Positions 34,942 to 48,596 of a stretch of DNA of 64,000 bases are shown piece after piece (positions within the stretch are counted from its first letter, which is position 1; each line of letters starts with the position of its first letter). Below the pieces are notes generated by a model that worked only from the letters and a program-made list of their open reading frames with translations, did no database searches and had not been told where the DNA came from. The DNA lies in assembly GCA_020740775.1 (NCBI GenBank), contig JAHEWK010000006.1, forward strand, positions 2,914,001-2,978,000, written 5' to 3'. The position numbers and the translations under genes were made by a program. Origin of the DNA: Ilyonectria destructans (Eukaryota > Ascomycota > Sordariomycetes > Hypocreales > Nectriaceae).

Positions 34942-37729
34942 TGGTAAGCAGAGCCCGGTGGGTGGGTACACCATCGCCAACAGACGTCAGGGTCGTCCAG
35001 TGGCCTACCGAACTGCGACGAGAGAACGGATACGATACTATGACTCCCGTCTCTCTCTGTGGGTGGGCTACGTCTGCTTCCGGCTCGCCTCGGCTGCGTA
35101 CGAGCCCACCTCCCGGATCGAACGCCGGGGCGCGTTCGGGGGGGACCACTTTAGGCATCCGGGTGCTAGAAGGTTTCCAGGTTTCCAGGTTTCCTTTGTT
35201 GTTGGGCACGCATGGCATGCCAGAAGCCGTGATCAGACGCACAATCAGTCATTGCCGGCGGCATGGCGTAATGCGGTTGGACACCTGTCGTTGTTGAGCT
35301 GGGTCTGGGTCTTCTCTGTCACCGTTGCCGGGCGATGGCTTGGTGTTTACTTTGTCCTCTGCGCCTTGCTGCCAGCCACGCCAACGCAGCTGTCACCGAC
35401 CAACGTGATGGATGGCAAGGTGCAATGCCTCGATAAGCACCCTCCAACCAGTAGCTGCCTCGTTAACAACATGAGACGGCCGAGCTTCTTTAGACTGTCG
35501 ACTGCTGGTTGGTCTGGCTCGCATGGCAATCTTCGGGTGCTATCAACCACGAACGAGGCGGCACCGCCCAACACCATCAACATCTGCCGCCAGCACCATC
35601 CAGCATTCACCACCACCCAATTGTGCGCAAGTGACATTCCTCGCAAAGCCCATTCCTGTCCGCCATTCAGAGACGGCAGTCCTATCGTCACCGCCCTGCT
35701 ATCTCGACGTTCTTGGCTCGTTCCTCTCGTCTCGTTGTGTTCCCCTTCTTGCATCTTTCTCTCCCCCGCTTACACCAGCAGGTGATAAGTCTCTGGCTGC
35801 CGAAGTCATACGACCCTGTCGATCCCGTAAACTCGAACAAGATAGATAAAGGACCACGATGGGACGCTCTGGGCCTGGATAGGATCCGTGGGACGCTCAA
35901 CTCTGACCTCCCGGTAGAGTTCGCCGTGGGCGTGCGCGCTCATGCACCCCGCAGCCCGCCAGCGACCCTCATGTAGCAGCTGAGTGGGAAGATCGGTAAT
36001 TCGAGTCTCGGCAAGGTGTCATTCCCATGTGTTGTCAGTGCTTTGACGCTGGCGCAATCGGCGGACGGGCGGGCTTGCGGGCTTGCGAATGCATGCTCAA
36101 TGGCCTCGAGGTCCTGTCTGGAGTGGGCATCGTGTTGGCGTTGGCGATTGCGTTGGCGATGGCGTCGTCAAGGTTTGGCTGGTTCGAAAGTCAATTCCGC
36201 ATGGCCAATCTTGAAATGCCATCGGCAATTCTCAGTATATTTTGCTTCGATCCGTGTTCCATGGAAGCTGGCCGGAAGCCGTCTCCGGGGGTGCCATTCC
36301 AGAACACTGGATCAACCACGAGTCCGGGTGGTGCTGCTGGTCCCGGATGGCCGAGACCTTCCCCAGTCGAGTTACTCTGGACCAATGCAGCTGTGCATCC
36401 AATACCGTCGAGATTGACCAATGGGTAGACTCGCCCTCGCCGGGCCATCCAATTCGACCTTGGGAAAAATGCCATGCTGAGGAGCTAGAGTGGTTAGCTC
36501 TGAGTCGCATTACTCGCGTGAGTTGTGTCTGCCCTCCTCCCGGATTCACACCAATCCGCTCGCTATTTCCAAGGCGACACCTTCAGACCAATAAGATCGC
36601 TTCTGTGCGTGGCCATTTGCAAAGGCTCTCATCAAAATATTCCATCCAGCTGGTTCTTTGGCCCCTGTCTCCCTTCAGATCGACGATATAGATCACGGAT
36701 GCTTTGGTGGAGATGCATTTAGCCATGCGTCACTGACCTTCCAAGAGGTCTTTGTAATCTCCACGCTCCCTACGCCCCGCCACATCAAAAAGGCTCGGTA
36801 GTAGCATAATATCTCTCGGCCTCGTCTATCCGGTCTGCATGATGCACGCTTACTGTACCCCCATGCGTTGAGCCAGCGAGAGATGCAGGGTGGTTTCTTC
36901 TGGGTTTGGTGGAAAGGTGGTTGCAACGGTCTTGGCCACTCACAAGTTGTTTTGACTATTCATGCCTTCATTCTGCTTGGTGCGAATCCGAGCATTGTTC
37001 CCTCTCTCCCCTTTTGCCTCCGCACCATTTTCGAGGTGCTTAGGATTATGTCGGCTGAAGCCGGGGGAATTCCTCCGCACTGGGTTCATCATTAAGTGTC
37101 TTACTCAACACGTCTACTTGTACTTTGGTGGAGGAGGCCAGTCGCAAGTCTCCTATGTAATGTTTGGGCTTTGTAATTTGGCTTTTGTCAGCATGGAATC
37201 GACACTCCTGACAAATTGCCCAAGAGACTTGCAGGGGATAGGAGACAGCGGCTTATCTGCAGCAGACTAGTGCGGTTGCTCCCAGCGAAGCGAGTTGCGT
37301 CGAGTCTAAGCGACCATTGACATGGCATGTTTCGCGTTGCCTGAATACTATTGCTGTTGGCGTGATAACTGTTGTCTTTGCGGTCTCCTCTCTGGAAATG
37401 ATTCTTAACAAGCGTAGTGAACCAACCGCCCTCTCGTCATCGGACTAGGTTCCGAGTAGAAGCGGGTAGACCAACTTGGTTTACAGTTGCGGCTGCCCTG
37501 GTCTTGTCACATCCGCAGCTCAACTGCTGACAGGCGGATACTACAACGGATCGCGTTTCCGAGCGCTCAAAATAGCTTCTGCAACGACGGCTGTACCGAT
37601 CAGGGAGGGGCTTATTTAGGGACTCTATCTTAGTTGATAATCACAGTGGACACAAGGCGCGCGGGCTTCTCCACCCCGCGGGGGCATCTCGGCTCATGGC
37701 GTTGGTGGTGTGTTCCGGGAGGGGTTTCC

Positions 37730-37770
37730 GGAGGAGGAAGAGGAGGAGGAGGAGGAGGAGGAAGAGAAGG
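37730..37770. repeat. (GGA)n homopurine microsatellite
   Basis: About 41 bases of GGA/GAG triplets with a few interruptions: an all-purine stretch able to form triplex DNA. Confidence 0.9.
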
Positions 37771-38388
37771 GCCCAAGTGTTTTCGCTATTGCCGTCGACT
37801 GTGATGGTTTTATTTTTTGGACTTTGGGAGCGTCTCATCTAAGATGCGATGTCGGCTTGTACATACATGGGCTCAACCGCCACATAGAAGCCGCACGATA
37901 GTGGCAAGAATCAGCACATTCATTACCATTTTACCATTCCCTCGTCACAACCGAATCCAACGGCTTCCACGTCCCTCCCAGCCACTCGTTGGAGCTAGCG
38001 CCGCTGGTGCTACCCTCGGGCTGGGCGTCGAAAGGACTCGTCGAATGCTGCCGCATCGGGCATGAGATGCCGATGATGCAATACCGGAGCCGATTTCTAA
38101 GCAGAAAAAAAAAAAGACGCGCCGTCGGGACCCTGGGAAACTGGACCAACAAGTCCGTGAATATTCCGCCTCGAGACAACAGGGTCGTCGTTAGGTACTC
38201 CGTACTGTAGAAGTAGTTTTAGGTGATGGAGCAGAGGCTGGATCCACCACGGACGATGACCTTTCGAACCCTTTGACCCACGCAGCACGCAACTCTCTCA
38301 GTCTTGGTCCTCTGAACGGCGGCGGGTTAATAAGCTTTTGCTGCTTCTGTTCCATTTGGCTTGTTCCCGTTCTCGCGCTTCTCCAAAG

Positions 38389-38428
38389 TCCAGATCCAGG
38401 TTCAGATCCAGGTTCAGGTCCAGATCCG
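38389..38428. repeat. CAGATCCAGGTT imperfect tandem repeat
   Basis: About three imperfect 12-bp units (cagatccaggtt, cagatccaggtt, caggtccagatc) in the probable gcs1 leader. Confidence 0.8.
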
Positions 38429-39052
38429 AGACTCGATCCGCAAGACTAATCAATCAATCGCCCGGTTCACGTGCAACCCAACCCGCAGCGTGCAAAAGTC
38501 CGAAAGGCGCAGAGCGCAGAGCGACAATCCGCCCAAGGTCGCTCCGGGTCGTCGCCCACATCTCCGCCCACGCGACCCCCGCGACAGTTGCGAATTCGTG
38601 CTGCGCTGTTTCTGGGACACGCAGGCAGAGGGACTCGTAGCCGTGACGCCGATTGAGCTCGTTTCGCCATCCCCGAAAACTGAGTCGTTTGGCGGATATA
38701 CGTCTACGCCCCCCCAGCGCGGCATTTCGCATATCTGCTCCGCTCCGCTCGGTCTGCATCCCATCGCAGTCGCAGAGTCTCATAGTCGCAGAGTCGCAGA
38801 ATTGCACCGAGCAGACAGAAGCCAATTCTACCGGTCGAGCGCCCCATCCCGCGTTCCGTGGGGATCGTCTCATTCAGGCACGGCATCACTTGACGTTGAG
38901 GCTTCGTTCCCCTCCCACTCGGGCAAACTCCGCCGAGTCTCTCTCATCAACACATCTCACCCAAGTCGCGCAACTGCCTCATCTCAAGGGCCGTCTCAAC
39001 CACTGCGCGCTTACACTCACCTCATATCCCTTGAACAACACCGACTCTCACC

Positions 39053-41497
39053 ATGGGTTTGTTGTAAGTCGTCCCTGCATCACATGCAACCCCCCTCCAA
39101 GCCATGACGGATGGCGCGCTAAACAAGAGGGATATACAGAGCCTTGGGAACTGCCCTCGAGTGGCCCGATGTCAAAAAGCGCGCGCCGCAAGTCAGGGAA
39201 TGGGGCATCAAGGTAAAGTCTGCAATCTTCCGCTGGTTGTTGCCGTCATGATATAACGTACTAACGTCGGTGGCGCGAATAGCAACTCTTGGAGATTTGG
39301 AACAAGGCCAAGGGCAAGGAGCGTGATGCCTTGTTGTGGGGGGATGAGGTCAGCTCTCCCTGGTAGCACGACATACACACCCCAGCTAACTCATTCTCAG
39401 GTCGAGTACCTGGTCGTGACTTACTCCGAGGATGACCCCAAGGTTCTCCTCTCTCTAAGACAGGCCGAGATTCTCGAGGCGCTGGCCGCAGACAAGGAGC
39501 TCAAAAAGAAGGGCGGATGCGTCCCCGACCTTCAAGATGGAGAGCAAGGTGTTGCCGACAAGTATGAACAGCTTCCTGCCCTTATTTTCCGCATTTGCTG
39601 ATGAACCGCCAGGGAGCATCCCATCCCCGTGTTCCATCCCGAGTTTGGTCGCTTTATGCTTGAGACCACCCCCGGGAAGCCATGGGGCATCGGGTTCAAG
39701 GAGCTGCTCGACGTCGAGCCTGACATGAAGCTGCGGAGGAAGATCGCCAAGGCGCACATGCTGTCCACCGAGCATCCCATCACGCTGACGACGTTCCCGC
39801 GCATCGGCTCTCCGGGCCAGTTCACTGACCCGTACTACCCGGCCTCGGGTCCCCGGCTGCGCTCTCAGTTTGTCCCGGACGAGATCGCCAACCCTCACAT
39901 CAGATTCCCGACGCTGGCGGCTAACATCCGGTCTCGTCGAGGCCGCAAGGTCCAGATCAACGTGCCCATCTTCCACGACAAGGACACGCCCAATCCCTGG
40001 AAAGACCCGACGGTCAACTATGACCTGCACGACTGGCCCGAGGACGACGATGTGCGAAACGGAGCCGCACCCGACAACTTTATCCACATGGATGCCATGG
40101 CCTTTGGTATGGGCAGCTGCTGTCTGCAAATCACCTTCCAGGCCAAGAACATCATCGAGGGAAGACAGCTATACGACCAGCTGAGCCCCTTAGGCCCCAT
40201 CATGCTGGCTTTGACGGCGGCCACGCCCATCTACAAGGGATTCCTCGCCAACACAGACGTGCGGTGGAACCAAATCAGCCGCGCAGTGGACTGCAGAACC
40301 CCACAGGAGTTGGGTGAAGAGGTACGGATGCTTCCTCCACTTGGAGCCGGCAATCATGTTAACTGTGTGCAGCCCCTGACGGATGGTGTTCGGAGGATAC
40401 CCAAGTCGCGCTATGCTTCCAACTCGACTTACATCTCCACCGACTCCCGGTTGCGAAAGGAGTATGTCGATCCCGACCTGGTATTTGACGCGGACATCAA
40501 GCAGCAACTCATGAATGGCGGAATGGACGACCGGCTTGCAACTCACTTTGCCCATCTTTTCATCCGGGACCCCATTGTAGTCTTCGAGGAAGACCTCCAG
40601 GAGCTGGACTTGAACAAGACGGACCACTTTGAGAACATCCAGTCGACTAACTGGCAGCACATGCGTTTCAAGCCTCCGCCCGCAGACAACAGCATCGGCT
40701 GGCGAGTTGAGTTTCGGCCCATGGAGATTCAGATCACCGACTTTGAAAACGCCGCCTTCTCAGTCTTCATGGTTCTCGTCACGCGAGCTATTCTGTCTTT
40801 CGACCTGAACTTCTACATCCCCATCAAGAAGGTGGACGAGAACATGGAGCGGGCTCATGCCGTTGACGGTGTCCTCAAGGAGAAGTTCTTCTTCCGCAGA
40901 AATCCCTTCCCTAGCCGTCCTTCTCGAGCGAATACCGTCATGGGCGACGAGAGCCGGCCCGGATCGGCGTATCCTAGCCGGCCTGCAACTCCTTCTGGAC
41001 CGGTCGAAGACGAGTACGAAGAGATGACGGTCAACGACATCATCAACGGATCGGCCGACGGGGACTTCCCCGGCCTCATCCCCATTGTCGAGAGCTACCT
41101 CGACAGCGTCAACGTCGACGTCTCGACCCGATGCCAACTCGCCACCTACCTAGACCTGATCGGTAAGCGTGCGCGCGGCGACCTTGATACCACAGCCCGA
41201 TGGATCCGCAACTTTGTGGACACACACCCGCGGTATAAGCACGACAGCGTCGTGGATGAGGAGTTGAACCACGACCTCATCGGCGCCGTCATTGCCATCG
41301 GCGAGCGCGAGAGCGCCGGCCAGAACTTCGCGGGGCTGAACATTCACGGGTTATCGCGACTGCTCAACGGGTTCCGGGGAGGTTGCGGCGGGAGCGGCAA
41401 CGGGACGAACGGGACGAACGGACACGGCTACGGCAACGGATCCCTCAAGCGGAAGAGCGGTTGGATCGACGGGACCGAGCCGGCGCAGAAGGCATGA
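39053..41497 (+). CDS. gcs1: glutamate-cysteine ligase catalytic subunit (gamma-glutamylcysteine synthetase)
   Basis: Five exons (39053-39063, 39140-39212, 39283-39348, 39401-39561, 39613-41497) encode 731 residues. It catalyses the ATP-dependent joining of L-glutamate and L-cysteine, the first and rate-limiting step of glutathione synthesis. The N-terminus MGLLALGTALEWPDVKKRA leads to LLWGDEVEYLVVTY, where E50 and E52 are the metal/substrate glutamates. Further eukaryotic GCL blocks are FHPEFGRFMLETTPGKPWG, RRGRKVQINVPIF, FIHMDAMAFGMGSCCLQITF and MRFKPPPADNSIGWRVEFRP. A Ser/Pro-rich insertion (about residues 520-550) and an Asn/Gly-rich tail (GTNGTNGHGYGNG) look disordered. The exon 4 donor GTATGA lies 5' of a branch TGCTGATG and restores the frame. 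The start is in a CACCATGG context. Confidence 0.95.
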
Positions 41498-41940
41498 GGA
41501 CGGGAGAAGCCTGATCCAGTTTGCAATGACTACGAGGGGGGGCGGGCATTTCGTACATACAGCGGCCTGATTACGGCCTTGGCGACTGCGAGCCGCAGCG
41601 CTTTGACATTGATATGCGGAGGAAGATGCACAGCGAATAGATAATGGACGCACAGGTGCATACGCCAACGCGGGCGATGCTGCCAGCAGGAAGCGATCCC
41701 CATAGAGGCTTACCTCTATCAGAATGAATGAAGTACATGTTACCACCGCCCAGCAGCTCGCCGCTCTCCTCTCTCTTCTCTCTCTTACACGGGCGCCCGA
41801 TGCATTCGTAGATTGAGACACTAAAGCGAGTTCATCGCCGGACCAGGCCCCGGATCTGGCTCCGATGCCGTGGTTGACTCTGACCTGTTCCGTCCCTTGT
41901 CTCTCAGCCCGCCACCCTCAGCTCAGTCAGATCTAGGCAA

Positions 41941-41985
41941 GCCATTATAAGCCATTATAAGCCATTGTACGCCATTATACGCCAT
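41941..41985. repeat. 10-bp tandem repeat GCCATTATAA, 4.5 copies
   Basis: Units read GCCATTATAA, GCCATTATAA, GCCATTGTAC, GCCATTATAC, GCCAT. The period is close to one helical turn, so each GCCAT faces the same side of the DNA. Confidence 0.92.
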
Positions 41986-43202
41986 CCAAGTCACCTTCCC
42001 AAAATCCCACGCGAGGCATGCCAGCCCCCCGTCTGCCAACTCAACAAGGCGAAGGCATGTCTCACCGAGTAAAAGGGATGTGGGGGTGGTCAGATGGGGC
42101 TTGAGACGGGCCCCTTACAGCTAGGCAAAATGCACAAACACGTCTTTCCAGTTCTGCCCCAGTGTCTGAGACACCCTCATCTTAGACTCCAAAAAAAGAA
42201 AAAGCTACTAGTTCTGTCATCTATCCGCAATGGGGCGAAGGGAGACAGGCGGCGTGTGGTGCCACTGGTGAAAGAGAAAGAAAAAGATGTGGTCGGAATA
42301 GAACACGCCCCTTTCGCGGAGGCGGCTTCCAGACCCGTGATGAGACACAGACACAGACGACTCCGACTCCGACTCAGATGATGACGACTCAGAAGTCGGG
42401 TCGGGATGATGCCGTCGGGGGTCTGGACCGTCTCCTCAAGGCGGTCGGGCAGAGCGTGGCTTCGCCCATTCCGCGCTTATGTCTGTGGCGACCCTCCCAA
42501 GCTTCAAGGCGATGGCGATTGATGCAAGCAGGGTCTCGCGAGACAAGAAAAAAGCGTGGGGATCCGGAGTGGGCGAGCCCAGCTCACCGGTGGCAACTTG
42601 GCACGACCGGTGAAGCAGACAGACGCAGATGCAGAATACTCGTCTCTTCCCCCCCCCGACCATCCCACCACCTCTCTGTCGGGTTACGTATCGAATCTGT
42701 CTCTCTCAACCTCTCTCTCGCTCTTCATCGGACTGGCTGCGCCACTAGTGGGTTACTAGGTTTGTGTATATTTGCTTTTTCAATGAGGCCTTATGTGGGC
42801 GCATCGGATAGTGTCATTATGTGATAATGGCGATGGGATTACCCATCCGAGAATCTGACTTCTCAACAGAGTGGAGACTGGGGTGGCAGCCGACAGGAGA
42901 CTATCAGATGCATGTCTCTCATCGTCCCGCCTCGGATGGACGCAGAAACTGCATAACCTGTCAGTGCCATGCGCGCCGTAACGTCACAGGCAGCCAAGGG
43001 CCCAGATCTGGAGACTCCGGGGCGGCGGACGCCGTGGGATTTAAGCGAGGTCGACGTCCGGGACAATGTTTCTCTCTCATGGGAGCTGAAAGGTGAACAC
43101 CGAGATATGGAACCGCTGGCCGGAGCCGTTGCGAAGACATGTTGCCGTGGCCGGACGGGGTAACGATCGGCGATGCTGAGAAGGGGGGCGGGACCGGAGA
43201 TG

Positions 43203-43285
43203 GAGATGCGAGATGGGAAATGCGAGATTCGACATGCGAAATCCGACATGCGAAATCCGACATGCGGCATGTGAGATGGGAGATG
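43203..43285. repeat. 14-bp GACATGCGAAATCC tandem repeat with diverged flanks
   Basis: Two perfect copies at 43231-43244 and 43245-43258 and a partial third at 43259. Upstream and downstream GAGATG-CGAGATGG variants look like older units. Confidence 0.88.
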
Positions 43286-44068
43286 GACAAGGACAGGGGA
43301 GTGAGGAAGCGGGATGGAGAGAGGGGGAGGGCGTGAAGCCACCTGCCACGCCACGACCCCTTCCTGGTCGATGGATGGGATTGCGGCCGCAAATTGGCCC
43401 AATATGCGACAATCAGAAAGGGAGGCAGGCAAGGAGGCACGTCGCTAACATTGAACTAGCTGTTTAGTTGGGGTTCGTTAACAGTCGTTAACTCGGTGAG
43501 GGCGTGGGAACATACTTCGTTTTTTGTTGTTGGAGGTAGGCAAGGCGAGCTAGGGCTGGCTGACTAGTGACACTAGCCTGGTCAGCCTAGGACGAGGCTC
43601 ACCAACCTAGTTTGAACGCGATGAAACCCCTCCTGTCTTGAATGGTGGAGATGAAGTGACAGTCGAGAAGTGACTGATAGGATGTGTTTCCCAGAATAGT
43701 CTTCGGACCCTCCCCGAGACGGCTGGGCGAGACTTGCCCAAGACGGAGAATTACGAGCGACGTTCCGCACTTGCATGGCAGGCTTGCAGAAGAAACAGGC
43801 AGGAAGAGACAGGCAACCAGCCAGCCAGCGTGGAACAATGCCATTGGAACGCGTTGGCATTTGAGAAAGCGAGCCGGCTCTTGTCTCAGTTGTTGTTTAG
43901 TCGCGAGTTCTGGTCGGTCCTGCGAGAAAGGTTAGAGTTGCCGATCGGAGGGCGGTACTAGATGTGGTCATGTGACAGGGCAGAACACCTGGGAAAGTCT
44001 CCGAAAGTCTTGAGATCCCCGAGAGGCCCTGAAAATTCCCTACTTCATCTGCGAGTTCCAGGAATGGT

Positions 44069-44107
44069 GTGTCTGTCTGCCTGCCTGTCTGCCTTTCTGT
44101 TTGTCTG
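44069..44107. repeat. (TCTG/CCTG)n imperfect microsatellite
   Basis: Tetranucleotide TCTG/CCTG repeats with interruptions. Confidence 0.85.
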
Positions 44108-47100
44108 AGATGAATGACGGGCCAATGGTGCCATGCTGTCTTAGACGTAGTCGCGGACAACACCTAAACCGTTGTTGGGTGGAGCTAGTAGAGAGTGCCC
44201 AAAACCTCCCCCAAATAGGCAATCCCCTTGACTCGGAGTGAGACCGGCGGACCAAGACAGGACTACGCAGCAACCCATTCCATCCCATGATTCCTGTTTT
44301 GAGATCTCGATCCCAGACTTGAGAATACGGTCATCGTGATCGGGAGTCTCCCTCTCCCTCTCGCGCTCTCGCTCAGAGGCCCGCCCCGGAGAAACACCCG
44401 GCCATCAGCCGCGCACAGACGGGAACCGCGTGGCTCGCACGCTCCGGCCGCCCAGTCCGATCCGGGGAGCCCCGCCGCCGATCACTCCGGTCTGGACGGT
44501 CCAGACCGGCTCTCTCCATAACTCCCGTCTTCCGGCAGGCGGTCACACACAAACGCGTATGTCGTCCCGCGAGCGTGCGACCGTGCGAGAAAAGAGCAAG
44601 CTGTCCAAACTCCGACGTAAAGAGGTGGGATCCCAAGACATGGGCGAGCCGTATGCCGGTTGACAAGACACGACACGGCAAGGCACGGATACCTCAACCC
44701 GCGGCCGCGACACGGCAGTCTGCCTTGCCAGGTCAGCTGAAAGCTTTCGGATCATTACTGAGTACATTTCCAGCCGTGTCCCAGATCGTGAATCTTTCTC
44801 CCTTTCAAACTCAATCTCCATTGTAGCGGCTCGGGTTTCGACATTTGAAGACATAGGCCTCACACTCGCCCCAATAACTCAAGTCCCGAAACGAGACTAC
44901 CAACCTGTGGAATGGTGCTGTCTATAAGAGTTTAAGAGTCTAGGATCCTTATCCACCACGGCGTTGCCTTGGCTGTTTCATTCCCTTCTCGTCGGTCAGT
45001 CAAAGCGTCGATAGTCGACGGGGTCGTGGTATGAGGCGCCAAAGCCCACGAGGCAAAGCCTCTATCTCTGTGGAACTTCGTAGCCCGGGGCATTTCTTCC
45101 GCGAATAGTCGACGCAAGGGATCTGCTGCAACTGCTGCAATGGTGCTGCCAGTCAATGTCATCCCTGTCTCCGACCACGAGGACGGCTGTCACATTCCTA
45201 GACGCCCCCGCCGTAGTTGCTTTTCCCCACGACGACGCTATTTCGCTCCCTACATAACGTCGACGCCCATTTCACCCCTCACACATCCCGCCTGTGTGGA
45301 CGTACGTAATATGTACGGTACAGCCCATGGCTCCGCAAATAGACGCCAGGGCGCGATATGGCTGCTGCCGTAGGAATTGACCCAAAGGCTCCATTCAAAG
45401 GGAGGCAGGGCGACTCACAATCTCATTCTTGAGCCCTCCTCCACGTGGCCGGCACAACATGGGATGTGGGCCGGCGGGTTCGTTCGCTCTAGGAATTAGG
45501 AATGAGGGCAGCGGGCGATGGCTTAAGACAAACGGACGTTTACCCATAATGGGCATGGAGTCATCCGGTCGTCGGAGTTTGTGTGTCTCTGCGCAAGAAG
45601 GACGACGAGGACGGCACTTGCAATGTTGGCTCAAGCGACAGAATGACGTCGGTGATGGAGACGAGGCGGCACAGAACAACGTGGACGTGACGATGGAGGT
45701 GGGAACGCGAGCAAGGGAAAGTGATATGTGACGAGAATGAGCGCCCTAGCTCAAACGGGGAGGAGCCCATTGACCCTCAACGTTTGTGTTGGACCCTCTC
45801 AATATTGGTTGGTTGTCTCATCTTCACAGACTGATCAAAGTGATCAGTGAGGGCCGGGTTCGATCATGTTAGTCTCTCGGGGCAACTTGATGCCCCCGTA
45901 CTGCCCATCAATGCCATTGACGCAAAAAGGAAGCAGGTAGCGACGGACCCGAAGCTGGCAGTGCACTGAGTCCTATTCCTCTCCCATCGGCATGTCATTG
46001 GCGTGTCAAAGCGAGCGAACCGACCAACTGTTCAACACCAATGCACGCATGCATCAAAGTCATACATGATGCATTCGCCCCCAAAAAAATAAACCACCCG
46101 ACGGACGGTTCAGCCACAAACGCAAGGGTAGGACTGAGCCGACCAAGCACTTACAAACACGCGGCACCAGCAGCGCAAAGCACAGCAGCGCAAGGCACGG
46201 CAGCCGCCCTTGTGATACGGTGGCAAGATGGCGAGGTGGCACGGTGGCACAGTGACGCGAACCAGCATCCATCGGCAGGGAAGATCTCGAAAGAGGTGCA
46301 GATTCGCGTGCTTGCAGAGCCGGTCTCTGATGGAGTAGCACACGCGCGCAGCCATGACCCACGGGGGAGGCACAGCGCATACGAGGAGTTGTCCTCCGTC
46401 CGAGGTGGTGGTGGCTTGTTGACCGGTTGTAGTTGTTGTTGTGGATGTTGTAGTGGACTTGAAGGAGATGGTGGGTGAATCGTGAATGGGTGTATGGGTG
46501 TATGGGCGTATGGCCGGCGTGACTTGTACCTGCTGCGTATGCTTCGCACTGGTCGTGGTAGGAAGGTATAAACGTGGGGTGGATGAGCATCTGGCCAGCA
46601 CCTTCCAACACAACCAAGGCTATTCGGGGTGCGCGCACGACAGAGGCGCACACGAGTTGGGCCAGAACCGGGCGCCACGGGTGTAAGTGCATCTGCAGCG
46701 TGCGTGGTTCAGGCATCAAGACAGCCGGATGGCTTCACTGCCCATCCGCTGTGCTCACCACCACGGACCCCGTCTCTCTCGTCACGGCGTCATTCCCTCC
46801 AGTTATCCAGCGCCCCAGAATGCACCAACAAGCAATTCTCCAATCCCCTGCAATTCCCATCCCCCTCACCTCCCAAACACTCGCCACCCCGATGCGAAAG
46901 TGATCCCGATGCACGAGCCCAGGTCGCACAGCCAAAAGCAAAAGAAGGAAACGTCGTCCAAGGCAAAAGGAAAAAGAAAAGAACAGAAACCAGCCAGTGC
47001 ATGCCAGCCAGCTCGAATCTGAGCCTTGTCCCGTCTCCCCGTCATACTGCTCCGTGCTGAGGTGCTGAGCGAACTACGCACGCCCACAGCTTTGTACCGC

Positions 47101-48555
47101 CGTGTGAAGTACTGTCCAAGACACCACAGCACAGCAGAACCGCGCTCGCTCTGTAGTTGTAGCACCCACGGCACACAGCAGCAGCACAGCGGAGCAACAC
47201 CCTCCTGCGCAACGCACGTTCCCGTGTCCGATGAGCTGAAGCATGCTACCCGTTCGTCAGATCTCCCCCCAGTCCGCGGGCTCGTGCTCAAATGCTTGTA
47301 CTCCAGCCTTGTGCTCTGACCTCCAGGCCGCTCTGCTGCTCCTCATCCTCGTCCCGCTCCCAAGTGTCACCTCGTCCGTGTCACCGGAGACTCAGAGAGC
47401 AACAGAGAGCCAGAGGGAATCACCGGGGCCAGGCCATTCACACTCCGTGACAACCGCGCTCCCGACATCACATCACAACTCGTCTCCGCTCATGGCCTCA
47501 TCCACATCCACACCGGGCGTGGGATGGCACTAATGCTGCTTGAGTGTAAAGGGTTTGCTTTTTCCAACGCCATACTCGGTTGCTTCTCCGTTAGGCTTCC
47601 TCTCTCCTCCCCCCTCTTGTCACTTGCATTCGATGTGCAAAATATCGACAAGTCGTTTCTCACTCCCCCATGCGGCACCGGTGAAGACTGCCCCAGCAAG
47701 TTGAAAATCGACTAATAGAAGACCGGTAGAATACACTGTGAGAAACAACGCAGTGTCTGGAGGCTTGCTGCTGGATTCGCCGGCCAGCTGCGGTTGTAAG
47801 ACCTAGAGTCACTCCCAGACACATCTGCTTCATCGGTCGAGTCCATGGCCTGATGTGGCGTTGGCTGTTCTACCCACCCGCCCTCGCCAGCCTGCTCGAC
47901 ATGGAGATCTGCGGCACCGGGGGGATCGGGAACCCCAAGGACCCCATCGACCCCATGGAAGCCCTACCAATGTCCCAATCAGCCAGATGGACTGACGTTA
48001 GCCGCTCGTGACTGTTCTTGAGGCGTCCCTGAAGTCCTTCCTCGTCCATGACTCTCCAGTGCAGCTTAGACACACACCTGACTCGGACCCTCACTACATG
48101 CTGCCAAGCTAGTTTTGCCTTGAGACAACAGGGTACAGAGTGGAAGTCACATAGCACAGAGATCGAACAGGACTCCAGAGCACGCAGCCCTGGACAAGAT
48201 ATTCTTATGTTGTTTCAATTCCATCATTTCGGATTGCTGAACCTAGCCCTCGCTCTTCGGCTCAAACACCCAGCCCCGTAGCCCCCAACTTGTACACTTG
48301 TCCGAAACATGAAATGAAATCCCTCCAGAGGCAGTACCCGAGTACTTCGTATGATGCACGCCCATGCTGTCCGCCTCTTCCCTCGACGCCCGGCGCACAA
48401 CCGATCCTTTCTAGCCAGGCGCCTGTCACAGCCATCTCATCTCCCTCTGCCACGCATTCAATCTGCCCCTGTTGCGAGAGTCCTGAATCGTCCTCCCACA
48501 GCTGCCGTCGCTGTCCTGCGTCAAACCCATGTCCCAGGGAGTGGTTGAGACGTTC

Positions 48556-48596
48556 CCAGTCCAGCTTCCAGTCCAGCTTCCAGTCCAGCTTCCAGT
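48556..48596. repeat. 12-bp tandem repeat CCAGTCCAGCTT, 3.4 copies
   Basis: Three perfect units (48556-48567, 48568-48579, 48580-48591) and a partial fourth. Confidence 0.93.

Larger units (their letters stand above)
33860..39052. other. 5.2-kb gene-poor stretch, promoters of igo1 and gcs1
   Basis: igo1 (-) and gcs1 (+) diverge from this stretch. The frame at 34763-35785 (+, 340 codons) lacks domains and reads as Trp/Arg/Ser/Pro-rich chance sequence. Small tandem repeats lie at 34071-34093, 34924-34941, 37730-37770 and 38389-38428. The last 700 bases before 39053 are probably the gcs1 leader. No gene is supported. Confidence 0.45.

Noticed and set aside
34763..35785. 340-codon plus-strand frame
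   Set aside because: No domain, Trp/Arg/Ser/Pro-rich composition, and other frames in the same place are equally open; treated as chance.
38361..39107. 248-codon plus-strand frame upstream of gcs1
   Set aside because: It starts in a CAG-rich repeat and runs across the real gcs1 start in another frame, so it is probably leader sequence.
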